64,000 bases of DNA from Liolophura sinensis (lineage: Eukaryota; Mollusca; Polyplacophora; Chitonida; Chitonidae). The DNA lies in the NCBI RefSeq assembly GCF_032854445.1, contig NC_088306.1, positions 12,273,386 through 12,337,385 of the forward strand, in the 5' to 3' direction. The first letter of the stretch is position 1. Each line of letters opens with the position of its first letter. The notes below the pieces were generated by a model, which did not search any database, was not told the origin of the DNA, and worked only from the letters and a program-made list of their open reading frames with translations. Of the stretch, positions 29,303 through 42,300 are shown piece after piece. Position numbers and translations under genes: made by a program.

Positions 29303-30503
29303 TGTAGTATGACCCTGATGGTAATTGTCACATGAGTGCCTGGTACACCTGGTTTACAGTGCTTAGGATACCTGTAGTATGACCCTGATGGTAATTGTCA
29401 CATGAGTCCAGGGAACACCTGGTCTACAGTGCTTAGGATACCTGTGGTATGACCCTGATGGTAATTGTCACATGAGTGCCTGGTGCACCCGGTTCACAGT
29501 GCTGAGGATACCTGTAGTATGACTCTGATGGTAATTGTCGCATGAGTGCCTGGCGCACCTGGTCTACAGTGCTTAGGATACCTGTGGTATAACCCTGATG
29601 GTAATTGTTACATTTAAAAGCACTGGGTACACCTGGTCTACAGTGCTGAGGATACCTGTAGTATGACCCTGATGGTAATTGTTACATTTAAAAGCACTGG
29701 GTACACCTGGTCTACAGTGCTCAGGATACCTGTAGTATGATCCTGATGGTAATTGTTACATTTAAAAGCACTGGGTACACCTGGTCTACATTGCTCAGGA
29801 TACCTGTAGTATGACCCTGATGGTAATTGTTACATTTAAAAGCACTGGGTACACCTAGTCTACAGTGCTGAGGATACCTGTAGTATGACCCTGATGGTAA
29901 TTGTTACATTTAAAAGCACTGGGTACACCTAGTCTACAGTGCTGAGGATACCTGTAGTATGACCCTGATGGTAATTGTTACATTTAAAAGCACTGGGTAC
30001 ACCTGGTCTACAGTGCTCAGGATACCTGTAGCATGACCCTGATGGTAATTGTTACATTTAAAAGCACTGGGTACACCTGGTCTACAGTGCTGAGGATACC
30101 TGTAATATGATCCTGATGGTAATTGTTACATTTAAAAGCACTGGGTACACCTGGTCTACAGTGCTGAGGATACCTGGAGTATGACCCTGATGGTAATTGT
30201 TACATTTAAAAGCACTGGGTACACCTGGTCTACAGTGCTGAGGATACCTGTAGCATGACCCTGATGGTAATTGTTACATTTAAAAGCACTGGGTACACCT
30301 GGTCTACAGTGCTGAGGATACCTGTAGTATGACCCTGATGGTAATTGTTACATTTAAAAGCACTGCACTGGGTACACCTAGTCTACAGTGCTGAGGATAC
30401 CTGTAGTATGACCCTGATGGTAATTGTTACATTTAAAAGCACTGGGTACACCTGGTCTACAGTGCTGAGGATACCTGTAATATGATCCTGATGGTAACCG
30501 TCA
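29303..30503. repeat. 70/74-bp minisatellite upstream of PARG exon 1
   Basis: About 16 copies of a unit that includes TATGACCCTGATGGTAATTG and TCTACAGTGCTGAGGATACC. The first four copies are a 70-bp variant (CACATGAGTGCC); the rest are a 74-bp variant (TACATTTAAAAGCACTGGGT). It ends about 90 bp before the exon with the PARG start. Confidence 0.95.
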
Positions 30504-30593
30504 TTCCTTTGTTTAGCAGGACTCTTGCTGGCAAACTACTCTGAGTATCTCATAATTCATGCTTTTGTGATTTCCCTTTCTTTAATGTTTCAG

Positions 30594-30649
30594 AACTTGG
30601 AACTCTTAGCCATGGCTTGACATTAAAAGGCCTTGAGTGACCTTGAAGG
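30594..30649 (+). other. probable PARG 5' UTR segment with upstream splice acceptor
   Basis: A pyrimidine-rich tract ending TTTCAG at 30593 precedes the start-codon exon. This suggests the 5' UTR is spliced from an upstream non-coding exon. An out-of-frame ATG at 30612 is followed quickly by a stop. No transcript evidence is available. Confidence 0.45.
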
Positions 30650-33329
30650 ATGAAGGTCAAACGTGTTGTGTTTCCGAGTGACCAGGCGAACTGGTGCCGA
30701 GTGCGGGTCTTGCTGCGCCAACTTAAGGAGCATTTTCTGCGTGAGGACTGCGACCTTGACAAATGCGCCCAGTTCCACCAGGAAATGTACGAGGTGAATG
30801 CCTCCAATCCGTTGTCGGAGAAAGGTGGGAGAGCTCCGCAGAACTGCATCATGTATGGACTGTTTCGCTTTCTGCAGGATACCATGGATGCTGAGGAAAG
30901 ATCACATGTTGTCAAGGTCACTCTGCCGTTTGTGATAGACACAGCGCTTCAGATTGAGAAACATATACCACATGGGGGATTATGTATGCTGGAGCAACAC
31001 GTGGGTATGTACATGTAGAGGGTCGATCAGTCAGGTGGATCTTAATCTTGTGGAGTAGTCGTTGTTCACTAACTTAAACCTTTAGGAACAAAGCTAAGTG
31101 ACACAAGGCGTATACAACATATGAATACATTTTTACAGAGGACAGGAGCAATGATCACTTTAGGGGCCTCCGTGGCTCAGGAGTCTCTCACCATTGCGGT
31201 CGCTGTGAGTTCAAGTCCAGCTCATGCTGGCTTCCTCTCCGGCCATACGTGGGAAGGTCTGTCAGCAACCTGCGAATGGTCGTGGGTTTCCCCCGGGCTC
31301 TGCCCGGTTTCCTCCCACCATAATGCTGGCTGCTTTCGTATAAGTGAAATATTCTTGAGTACGCCGTGAAACACCAATCAAATAAATAAATAAATAAATC
31401 AATAATCACTTTAGCACATTAAAATGTTTTGATTCTTAAAGGGACATATGGCCAATGCAGACGTCGCCGTCGCCATGTCCGTTTAAGAATTGTGCTGTTA
31501 TCTTAGACCTCATCTACATGAAGTTGAGACTTCAGATGTCTACTGACACGTATCTGACTTTGAGTGAACATTCATATGGGGGGTTTCCCTTTGACCATCA
31601 ACTCACTCAAGTCACTGGATTTTAGAAAGCCTGTCTTTTTTGAGTTAGTCACCTCCCGTTGTTGATTAGACAACAGGAGATATTCAGCAAACTTTAAATG
31701 TTAAACATGGTATTGGGTTGTAATTATGCGTTTTACCATGTAACTTCAGTTCTGCCGTACATATCATTGGGAATTACAAATGCTTTATGAAACATTATTG
31801 ATAGAAAGGAGTCAGATGCAACTCATTTTTGTATTTAGCTGAACCAACTCTGAATTTCTTTTAGCGGTATGTCCCTTTAAGCTGAAAAGTTCCCATAAAC
31901 ATAATAAAGAGTGAATATGTTTTGTCAGATGGTGTCTTAACCAGTTCTGTGTGTGAATGCTTCTAAATGAAGTCTTTGTTTTCCCCTTCAAACATTAATA
32001 TCGTCAAAAAACCCACAACCCTTATTTTTTTAGTCTACTGTATAATCTTCAACATTTTCAACCACTGAAGCAGTTTTTTCAGTGGAATTTATGCATACAA
32101 TTATTATGAAAATGCCGTTATAAGTGATTTTTTTGTGTCATTAAATATAGATGCTTCACAAAACTGTGCAAAGTACCGGTATTTTTCTGCACCCCATAGT
32201 TAGCTCAGAATGTTTCAAAATATCGGCTGCAGAGGCGGTTAAAAAAAAGTTGAAGAATTAGGGCAATCCATTGTATTGTAATCAAAGAGAGGGACATGTA
32301 AATTATTACATGTAAATGTAATAAATTATTACCTTTTTATGATTGAACATGATAACTTGGTGAAACATGGGGGCCTCCGTGGCTCAGTTGGTTAGCGTGG
32401 TAGCGCAGCGTAATGACCCAGGAGTCTCTCACCAATGCAGTCGCTGTGAGTTCAAGTCCAGCTCATGCTGGCTTCCTCTCCAACCGTACGTGGGAAGGTT
32501 TTCCAGCAACCTGCGGATGGTTGTGGGTTTCCCCGGGCTCTGCCCGGTTTCCTCCCACCATAATGCTGGCCGCCGTCGTATAAGTGAAATATTCTTGAGT
32601 ACAGCGTAAAACACCAATCAAATAAATAAATAAATTGGTGAAACTTAGTATGAAAGCCATAAACCTTGTAACTGGTCTACTAGACTACAGCTCTTCACAG
32701 GGCCCATACATGTATTAAAAGCTAACAGGATCTTCTGCAGGCGATTAAACTTCTGTATTCTAGGGTTACATGAGGCGAGAAGCCTGTACTGAGTTAATCT
32801 ATTTAACAAGCTGCTAGCAACGTTATCAATAGATTTTAATTATTGAATTCCGGTCTCATTCTTGAGCATTAATTAAAAGCAAACAAAATTTGCATATTTT
32901 TCACATTTATATTTTAATGATATATGCGTGTGTGTACATGTCACCCTCGTTGGAGGTACATGTATTAAAATGATCTCATTATTTTAAATACTTGTAAAGC
33001 TGATTGCATACCTCTCTACAGTGAATTTATATGAAACATCAAAGAGCAAGTCGTCGTGTGCCGTTGCCTGTGTTAAGTTAATGATGTTGATGTCTGCTTT
33101 ACTGGAGGTCATGAGAGATCAGCTTGTGTGAGGTCGTCCTAGGTGCAGCTGTGGAAAAATAGCCTCTGCAACACCAAGGCCAATGAGGCCGCAAGTTCAA
33201 ATCCCACTCCTGCTCATTGGCAACATGTTCATAACAGGGAATTTGTCAAGTACATTTAGCTGACAAGGTGTTGTGCTTCCTACTGCGAAAATCACTACCT
33301 TGAAAAAAGTCTTGAGTACAGTATTCAGC

Positions 33330-33363
<34 letters not shown>

Positions 33364-36300
33364 TGCAGGTAAAACAGTGGAACTGAGTCGGAAACTTGTG
33401 TCCTCCATATTGGCCTGTGCTCTTCTCTGTTTATTTCCTGAACGAGTCCGTGACAAGACAGCCAAGCTGAACTTCATTAACTTCACCAATTTCTTCGAAT
33501 ACCTAACCAGGTATGTACATACATGCATATTACTTATCGGTAAACTCTTGTTTTTCCTTGTCGGGTCATCCGGTGTAGAGTTTTAATCTCGTTGATTTTA
33601 TTGTGCCTGATGATAACTACTCCTTTGGTCACGCATGGATGGGTATTATGCTTATTGCGTACATGTACATGCAGTCTGAAGTCACTTATCTCTGTTAATT
33701 TGAGGGATGTCAATGCCTGGTGTCATTGTTTTCCATGTGAGGTATAGAATGCTAATGTGAAACTGTGCAGTATTCTTTTTCTAAATACAGAGGTACAGAT
33801 GACTCTTTCAAATGAGCACCTGAAGCATCCTGTTTAGGCTTGTCATTTTTATGTGTGTTTTTATTTTCATTACCTTCATACTGCCAGTAAGGGTCTATTT
33901 TGTGGACTTTCAGAGTATTTTCATGTAGTAAGATACGTATGTATTTGTTACAATATCTGTCAAGTCCAAAAAAAAAAAACCAAAAAAAAAACCCCACAAA
34001 ACTACATGTAAATGTATGTATGTATCATTTTGCATTCAACATTTCTTGATGTTAAATCCCAAACACTCACTCAACATTTCTTTAGTATTAGTATCTTTGA
34101 AACTCTTGAAACCTTGTTTGTTTTTAAGTTATTTCAACGTCGAAACATCCAGTCGTGATGTATTTAGAAGCTTGTATGCTCTTAGTCATGGAAAAAAAAT
34201 TGGCACTGGTGGGATTTGAACCTAGGTCTTGTTCACTATAGATGATGTAATGATAGGAGTGATTTTCAAGGCTTCTCTGAGCTTTTTGCTGTTTAAGCCT
34301 TAATGGCCTGTCAAATGATCTGTTGCTGAGAGGACATCAAGGGAGCAGTAAACGGATTTCTGTAGAATGCTGCTGGAATCATCGTCTTGTGTTCACATCT
34401 CCTGACAACCTGGACAGGCAGTGCGAAAATCAATCTGCTGCTCACTGCCGTGTTTTCAGCCTTTATCAGACGATATCGGGAATCTCTCAGTGAACAGTGG
34501 GCAGGTCAATTTCCGTGTTGGATTAGATGATTCAGGCAAGCCCCGTTTGGAGGTAAATTATTACCTGACCCCATACATGTCATAGAACAGAAGGGAGGGC
34601 AGGGCCCTGTTAAATATAGTGTGGTCTGTGTTGTGTGAGTTCTATCATGCCTGTAATGTATGTGGCTGATTTTAGAACCTTTACTTTATGTCAATAGAGA
34701 AAACTTCACTCAAATGATCAGTGTATATCAAGTTTTGGCTTAATGCTGTGGGCTTTGCTTTTAGTCCAGTTGTGAACCTTAATTCAGATTATTACTGTAT
34801 GACGTTTTGATTAAATCTTTGCGGCTTTGCGTTAGGTAAAAATGGTAAACTTAATTTAGATAATCAGTGCATATGAAGTTTAGGGTTAGTCTCTATGGCT
34901 TTGCTTTATAATAATTGAAAATGTATAACTTCTTTCAGATGATTAGTGTATGAAATTCGACTTAATTTCTGTGGCTATGCTTTAAGTCAAAATATATTTA
35001 TTTATTTATATATTCAAGAATATTTCACTTATATGACAGCTGCCAGCATAATGGTGGGAGAAATCCGGGCAGAGCCCGGGGGAAACCCACGACCATCCGC
35101 AGATTGCTGGCAAACCTTCCCACTTATGGCCAGAGAGGAAGCCAGCATGAGCTGGTCTTGAACTCACAGTGACCGCATTGGTGAGAGGCTTCTGGTTCAT
35201 TACGCTACGCTAGTGCGCTAATCAACTGAGCCATGGAGGGCGAAGTCAAAATATAACACGATTCAGATGATCAGTGTTTTTATGAAGTTTTGGCATAATC
35301 TGTATGGCTTTGCTTTAAATCAGAGTCTGAAACTTTGATCAGAACATAATTAAAGTTTTTGCTCAAAGTTTAATTGGGATGATTTCTGTATAAATTTAAA
35401 CTTAATTGCAGATTTTAATGAGTACGGGATCATTAAAACGACAAGCAACATAGATGTAGATAAATGAAATGAAATTTTGCCTTAACATGCATATGTAATT
35501 TTAAATCTCTGCTTGTTATGACAAACTTCATAGTATTACTAGGTGTGAACCGAACTGGTTTTCAGGCTTGGTACCTTTTATTGTTTTCTTGTAAATTTTA
35601 TTAAATGTGATGACAACATACATATACCATGTGAGTCATTCCAGACCAGCATAATAAATGGTGCTATGAGTGTGTAAGTTGTTACTTTTAAAGCATTTAC
35701 ATGCACATTAGAAGAGAGTTAGAATAAAACCGTAAGTGTAGTATTTTTTTCATATGTGAGCAAGGTATGCTCACCCCTCATGATGCTAAATCTCTCTACA
35801 GCTTTATTTCTTACAGCTCTTTGATTGTGACTGTCTGATATTGCTGAGTAAGGCCAGAGTAGTGATATTATTGTCACTGTCTGATATTGCGGAGTCAGGC
35901 CAGAGTAGGGATATTGTCACTGTCTGATATTGCTGCGTCAGGCCAGAGAAGTGATATTGTTGTCACTGTCTGACATTGCTGCGTCAGGCCAGAGAAGTGA
36001 TATTGTTGTCACTGTCTGATATTGCTGCGTCAGGCCAGAGAAGTGATATTGTTGTCACTGTCTGATATTGCGGAGTCAGGCCAGAGAAGTGATATTATTG
36101 TCACTGTCTGATATTGCTGCGTCAGGCCAGAACAGTGATATTGTTGACACTGTCTGATATTGCTGCGTCAGGCCAGAGCAGTGATATTATTGTCACTGTC
36201 TGATATTGCGGAATCAGGCCAGATCAGTGATATTGTTGACACTGTCTGATATTGCTGAGTGTGGCCAGAGTAATGATATTGTTGACACTGTCTGATATTG

Positions 36301-39300
36301 CTGCGTCAGGCCAGAACAGTGATATTGTTGAAACTGTCTGATATTGCTGCGTCAGGCCAGAGTAGTGATATTATTGTCACTGTCTGATATTGCGGAATCA
36401 GGCCAGAGCAGTGATATTGTTGACACTGTCTGATATTGCTGAGTGTGGCCAGAGTAATGATATTGTTGACACTGTCTGATATTGCTGCGTCAGGCCAGAG
36501 CAGTGATATTGTTGACGCTGTCTGATATTGCTGCGTCAGGCCAGAGCAGTGATATTGTTGAAACTGTCTGATATTGCTGAGTGTGGCCAGAGTAATGATA
36601 TTATTGTCACTGTCTGATATTGCTGCATCAGGCCAGAGCAGTGATATTGTTGACACTGTCTGATATTGCTGAGTGTGGCCAGAGTAGTGATATTGTTGAC
36701 ACTGTCTGATATTGCTGCGTGAGGCCAGAGTAATGATATTATTGTCACTGTCTGATATTGCTGCGTCAGGCCAGAGCAGTGATATTGTTGACACTGTCTG
36801 ATATTGCTGAGTCAGGCCAGAGTAGTATTATTGTTGACACTGTCTGATATTGCTGTGTGAGGTCTGAGTAATGGTATTATTGTCACTGTCTGATATTGCT
36901 GCATCAGGCCAGAGCAGTGATATTGTTGTCACTGTCGGATATTGCTGCGTCAGGCCAGAGCAGTGATATTGTTGAAACTGTCTGATATTGCTGCGTCAGG
37001 CCAGAGTAGTGATATTATTGTCACTGTCTGATATTGTGGAATCAGGCCAGAGCAGTGATATTGTTGACACTATCTGATATTGCTGCGTCAGGCCAGAGCA
37101 GTGATATTGTTGACACTGTCGGATATTGCTGCGTCAGGCCAGAGCAGTGATATTGTTGAAACTGTCTGATATTGCTGCGTCAGGCCAGAGTAGTGATATT
37201 ATTGTCACTGTCTGATATTGTGGAATCAGGCCAGAGCAGTGATATTGTTGACACTATCTGATATTGCTGCGTCAGGCCAGAGCAGTGATATTGTTGACAC
37301 TGTCTGATATTGCTGAGTCAGGCCAGATCAGTGATATTGTTGACACTGTCTGATATTGCTGAGTCAGGCCAGAGTAGTGATATTATTGTCACTGTCTGAT
37401 ATTGCTGCGTCAGGCCAGAGTAATGATATTGTTGACACTGTCTGACATTGCTGAGTCAGGCCAGAGAAGTGATATTGTTGACACTGTCTGATATTGCTGA
37501 GTCAGGCCAGAGCAGTGATATTGTTGACACTGTCTGATATTGCAGAGTGAGGCCATAGTAGTGATATTGTTGACACTGTCTGATATTGTTGAGTCAGGCC
37601 AGATCAGTGATATTGTTGACGCTGTCTGATATTGCTGCGTCAGGCCAGAGAAGTGATATTGTTGACACTGTCTGATATTGCTGCGTCAGGCCAGAGTAGT
37701 GATATTGTTGACACTGTCTGACATTGCTGTGTCAGGCCAGAGTAGTGATATTGTTGACACTGTCTGATATTGCTGCATCAGGCCAGAGCAGTGATATTGT
37801 TGACACTGTCTGATATTGCTGAGTCAGGCCAGATCAGTGATATTGTTGACACTGTCTGATATTGCTGCGTCAGGCCAGAGCAGTGATATTGTTGACACTG
37901 TCTGACATTGCGGAGTGAGGCCAGAGTAGTGATATCATTGACACTGTCTGATATTGCTGCGTCAGGCCAGAGTAGTGATATTGTTGACACTGTCTGATAT
38001 TGCTGAGTCAGGCCAGAGTAGTATTATTGTTGACACTGTCTGATATTGCTGTGTGAGGTCTGAGTAATGGTATTATTGTCACTGTCTGATATTGCTGCAT
38101 CAGGCCAGAGCAGTGATATTGTTGTCACTGTCGGATATTGCTGCGTCAGGCCAGAGCAGTGATATTGTTGAAACTGTCTGATATTGCTGCGTCAGGCCAG
38201 AGTAGTGATATTATTGTCACTGTCTGATATTGTGGAATCAGGCCAGAGCAGTGATATTGTTGACACTATCTGATATTGCTGCGTCAGGCCAGAGCAGTGA
38301 TATTGTTGACACTGTCTGATATTGCTGAGTCAGGCCAGATCAGTGATATTGTTGACACTGTCTGATATTGCTGAGTCAGGCCAGAGTAGTGATATTATTG
38401 TCACTGTCTGATATTGCTGCGTCAGGCCAGAGTAATGATATTGTTGACACTGTCTGACATTGCTGAGTCAGGCCAGAGCAGTGATATTGTTGACACTGTC
38501 CGATATTGCTGAGTCAGGCCAGAGCAGTGATATTGTTGACACTGTCTGATATTGCAGAGTGAGGCCATAGTAGTGATATTGTTGACACTGTCTGATATTG
38601 TTGAGTCAGGCCAGATCAGTGATATTGTTGACGCTGTCTGATATTGCTGCGTCAGGCCAGAGAAGTGATATTGTTGACACTGTCTGATATTGCTGCATCA
38701 GGCCAGAGTAGTGATATTGTTGACACTGTCTGACATTGCTGTGTCAGGCCAGAGTAGTGATATTGTTGACACTGTCTGATATTGCTGCATCAGGCCAGAG
38801 CAGTGATATTGTTGACACTGTCTGATATTGCTGAGTCAGGCCAGATCAGTGATATTGTTGACGCTGTCTGATATTGCTGAGTCAGGCCAGAGCAGTGATA
38901 TTGTTGACACTGTCTGACATTGCGGAGTGAGGCCAGAGTAGTGATATCATTGACACTGTCTGATATTGCTGCGTCAGGCCAGAGTAGTGATATTGTTGAC
39001 ACTGTCTGATATTGCAGAGTGTGGCCAGAGTATTGTATTATTGTCACTGCCTGCATGGACACTCTGGTGTTGCAGATTCCATCATTGGTGAATCTAGTAA
39101 GTGTTATTTTTGACTCTGCCTGTCATTGCTGACTTGTCTGATATTGTTGACTCTGGAGTCTGGGGCCACTTTCACGAAAATATTGCACATAGAGGACAAT
39201 GGTACGTTAATAGTGACGTACAAAATATCGTATGACAAGTGTACGATAAATAAATGTTGTACGCCGCTTTGTGAAAGTGGCCTCACACTCACACTGTCAC

Positions 39301-42300
39301 ACTGATGTTGCTGATTCAGTGTGGCCCCTGGACACACTGATGTTGCTGAATCAATGTGGCCCCTGGACACACTGATGTTGCTGATTCAATGTGGCTCCTG
39401 GACACAGTGATGTTGCTGATTCAATGTGGCCCCTGGACACACTGATGTTGCTGATTCAATGTGGCTCCTGGACACAGTGATGTTGCTGATTCAATGTGGC
39501 CCCTAGACACACTGATGTTGCTGATTCAGTGTTGCCCCTGGACACACTGATGTTGCTGATTCAGTGTGGCCCCTGGACACACTGATGTTGCTGATTCAAT
39601 GTGGCTCCTGGACACACTGATGTTGCTGATTCAGTGTGGCCCCTGGACACACTGATGTTGCTGATTCAGTGTGGCCCCTGGACACACTGATGTTGCTGAT
39701 TCAGTGTGGCCCCTGGACACACTGATGTTGCTGATTCAGTGTGGCCCCTGGACACACTGATGTTGCTGATTCAGTGTGGCCCCTGGACACACTTATGTTG
39801 CTGAATCAATGTGGCCCCTGGACACACTGATATTGCTGATTCAATGTGGCCCCTGGACACACTGATGTTGCTAATTCAATGTGGCCCCTGGACACACTGA
39901 TGTTGCTGATTCAATGTGGCTCCTGGACACACTGATGTTGCTGAATCAATGTGGCCCCTGGACACACTGATGTTGCTGATTCAATGTGGCTCCTGGACAC
40001 AGTGATGTTGCTGATTCAATGTGGCCCCTAGACACACTGATGTTGCTGATTCAGTGTTGCCCCTGGACACACTGATGTTGCTGATTCAGTGTGGCCCCTG
40101 GACACACTGATGTTGCTGATTCAATGTGGCCCCTGGACACACTGATGTTGCTGATTCAGTGTGGCCCCTGGACACACTGATGTTGCTGATTCAGTGTGGC
40201 CCCTGGACACACTTATGTTGCTGAATCAATGTGGCCCCTGGACACACTGATGTTGCTGATTCAATGTGGCCCCTGGACACACTGATGTTGCTGATTCAGC
40301 TCAGCATTGGTAAATCTCGGCTGTGCCATTGCTGACTTTTCTGATATGACTTAATTTTGATATACTAGTGGCCCTTAGCTGTCAACATTAAAAGAAGTGC
40401 TAAATTTTGAGTAGAATTTTTAAAAATATATGTGATATGTGTTCCTTTATCACTCAGTGGTAATGAGCTTCTGGTAATTAAGTGTTGTATCTGATAAAAC
40501 AGTGTGTCTTTTTTTGGCCCCTTTAATGGCTGATTTTGACGTCCCATATTTCTGCTTCCATAATGCCCTCTATGGAATGATAAGTAAAGCTAGGGCTCAT
40601 TTCACGATACAATTTCTAGAAACGTTACTGTAATCTGAGAAAACCATTGTAATTAGTCCAGTGGGATTCCCCCCTCCCCCTCCTCCCCTCCCCCCGGTCC
40701 ACTTTAACCTTGTTGTAAGCGCCTCTCAGACAAATTGGTTGCTGTCAGGAGTTGACGACAACCCCCCTAAATATCCAATTAAATGCGTATTTCATCCGTG
40801 GCCTGATCGCTGTTATAACCACACACAACTGCTGAGGGTGAAGACAACAGAGGAAGTTGGAGGGAAATTAATAAGCCTGCTGCAGATCTGAGATAATTAC
40901 TGGACAAATCAACCACATTATGTGATGAATGAGTTATGTGGACAGAGAAGAAATCGGGAGCTGCCCGTTAGACAGAGTAGATAGCTTAGAGCAAGTACAT
41001 GAGGCAAATTCTTCTTCGGAATGATTGTGGATTTTGTTGTCGCTGGATGAAATACCAAGCACAAAGTCATTTCATTGTGTGAAGTTGTACGATTGACAAC
41101 TGCCACTGACGAGATTTATTGCGATGAATAAAACTCACATTGACTAAATTACTCTAATATCATTTCAGTGTACAGTAGTTTCTGCACTAAAAATCAAACA
41201 AGATTTTCTGTTCATTTATTGATAGTGAATAATTTTCATTCCTTGTGGTCTAGCTTTAACTAGGGGAGCAGGCCTATAAATTTTTCACGTTTTTCGGGGC
41301 ATTCTGGCCTGCTATAAAACCAACAGGTAGGCCTGCTATAAACCAAACAGGTAGGCCTGCTATTAAACCAACAGGTAGGCATACTAAAAACCCAACAGGT
41401 AGGCCTGCTATAAACCAAACAGGTAGGCCTGCTATAAAACAAACAGGTAGGCCTGCTATAAACCCAACAAGTAGGCCTGCTGTAAAACGAACAGTATGGT
41501 TTTAGGAAAGATTTACCCTTCGACCCGCCCCCCCTCACACAGACACATACACAAAAAAAAAATCAGAAAAATTTTTTCTTAAGGCAGCCATACATTTCTT
41601 AAAGGATTAGTGTCCAGGTTTAGCTACTTGTCCTAATTATTAAGCCTGTGTGTTTAAACAGTATTTTACAGAGAAGGCTTCTGAGTGCTTAGGGGTATAA
41701 ATTCAATCACTTGAATATATCTTCTAAAATTTTGGACACCTGGTCTGCTCAGTTTAGCCAATAAATTTGTAAATTCTCACATGGTTAGACCATCTAATAA
41801 ACAATATACTCATATCTTTACTTTTCCAGAAGAAATGTAATTCATTATTCTACTTTCAACACTAGGCCTAGTCATATCTGTCCCAAATTTTAGTAGAATT
41901 AGGGTAGCAAAAACTAAAAAGTTGAAAATGCGCGAGCGTTGACTTGAGTGTTTTTCGTTTCCCTGGTGAGAAAAAGTCTCTTTGGTTACCCTGGTGTTAG
42001 GCACAAACCTAACATGGTCGCTGTCTGTGTCATCACGTAGTAAAGATGATGATATTTAAATGGGAGGTGAACTTGAGGTTCATAGGAACTGCTAAAGAAT
42101 CCTGAATCAGACTTGAGGTTTCATTTGTTACATTATGATTGAAAAGGTGCAATACCTGTGCGTGAATGAAACCGTTGTTCATCCTGTACAATGTTAAAGT
42201 GAATGAAATGTGCGTGCTTGTTAACAACTGTGTGCAATACCTGCGCGTGAATAGAACCTTTGTTCATCCTGTACAATGTTAAAATAAATGAAATGTGTGT

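Noticed and set aside
30550-30942. 130-codon minus-strand reading frame over PARG exon 1
   Set aside because: Antisense shadow of the conserved PARG coding exon.
34185-34265. tRNA gene on the minus strand
   Set aside because: A B-box-like GGTTCAAATCCC followed by a T run is present, but the T arm and acceptor stem do not pair. It is a tRNA-derived repeat relic at most.
36306-39062. Long minus-strand reading frames of up to 162 codons
   Set aside because: They come from a 46-bp minisatellite without stops on that strand. The unit is not a multiple of three, so the same peptides appear in shifting frames, and the flanks show no gene signals.
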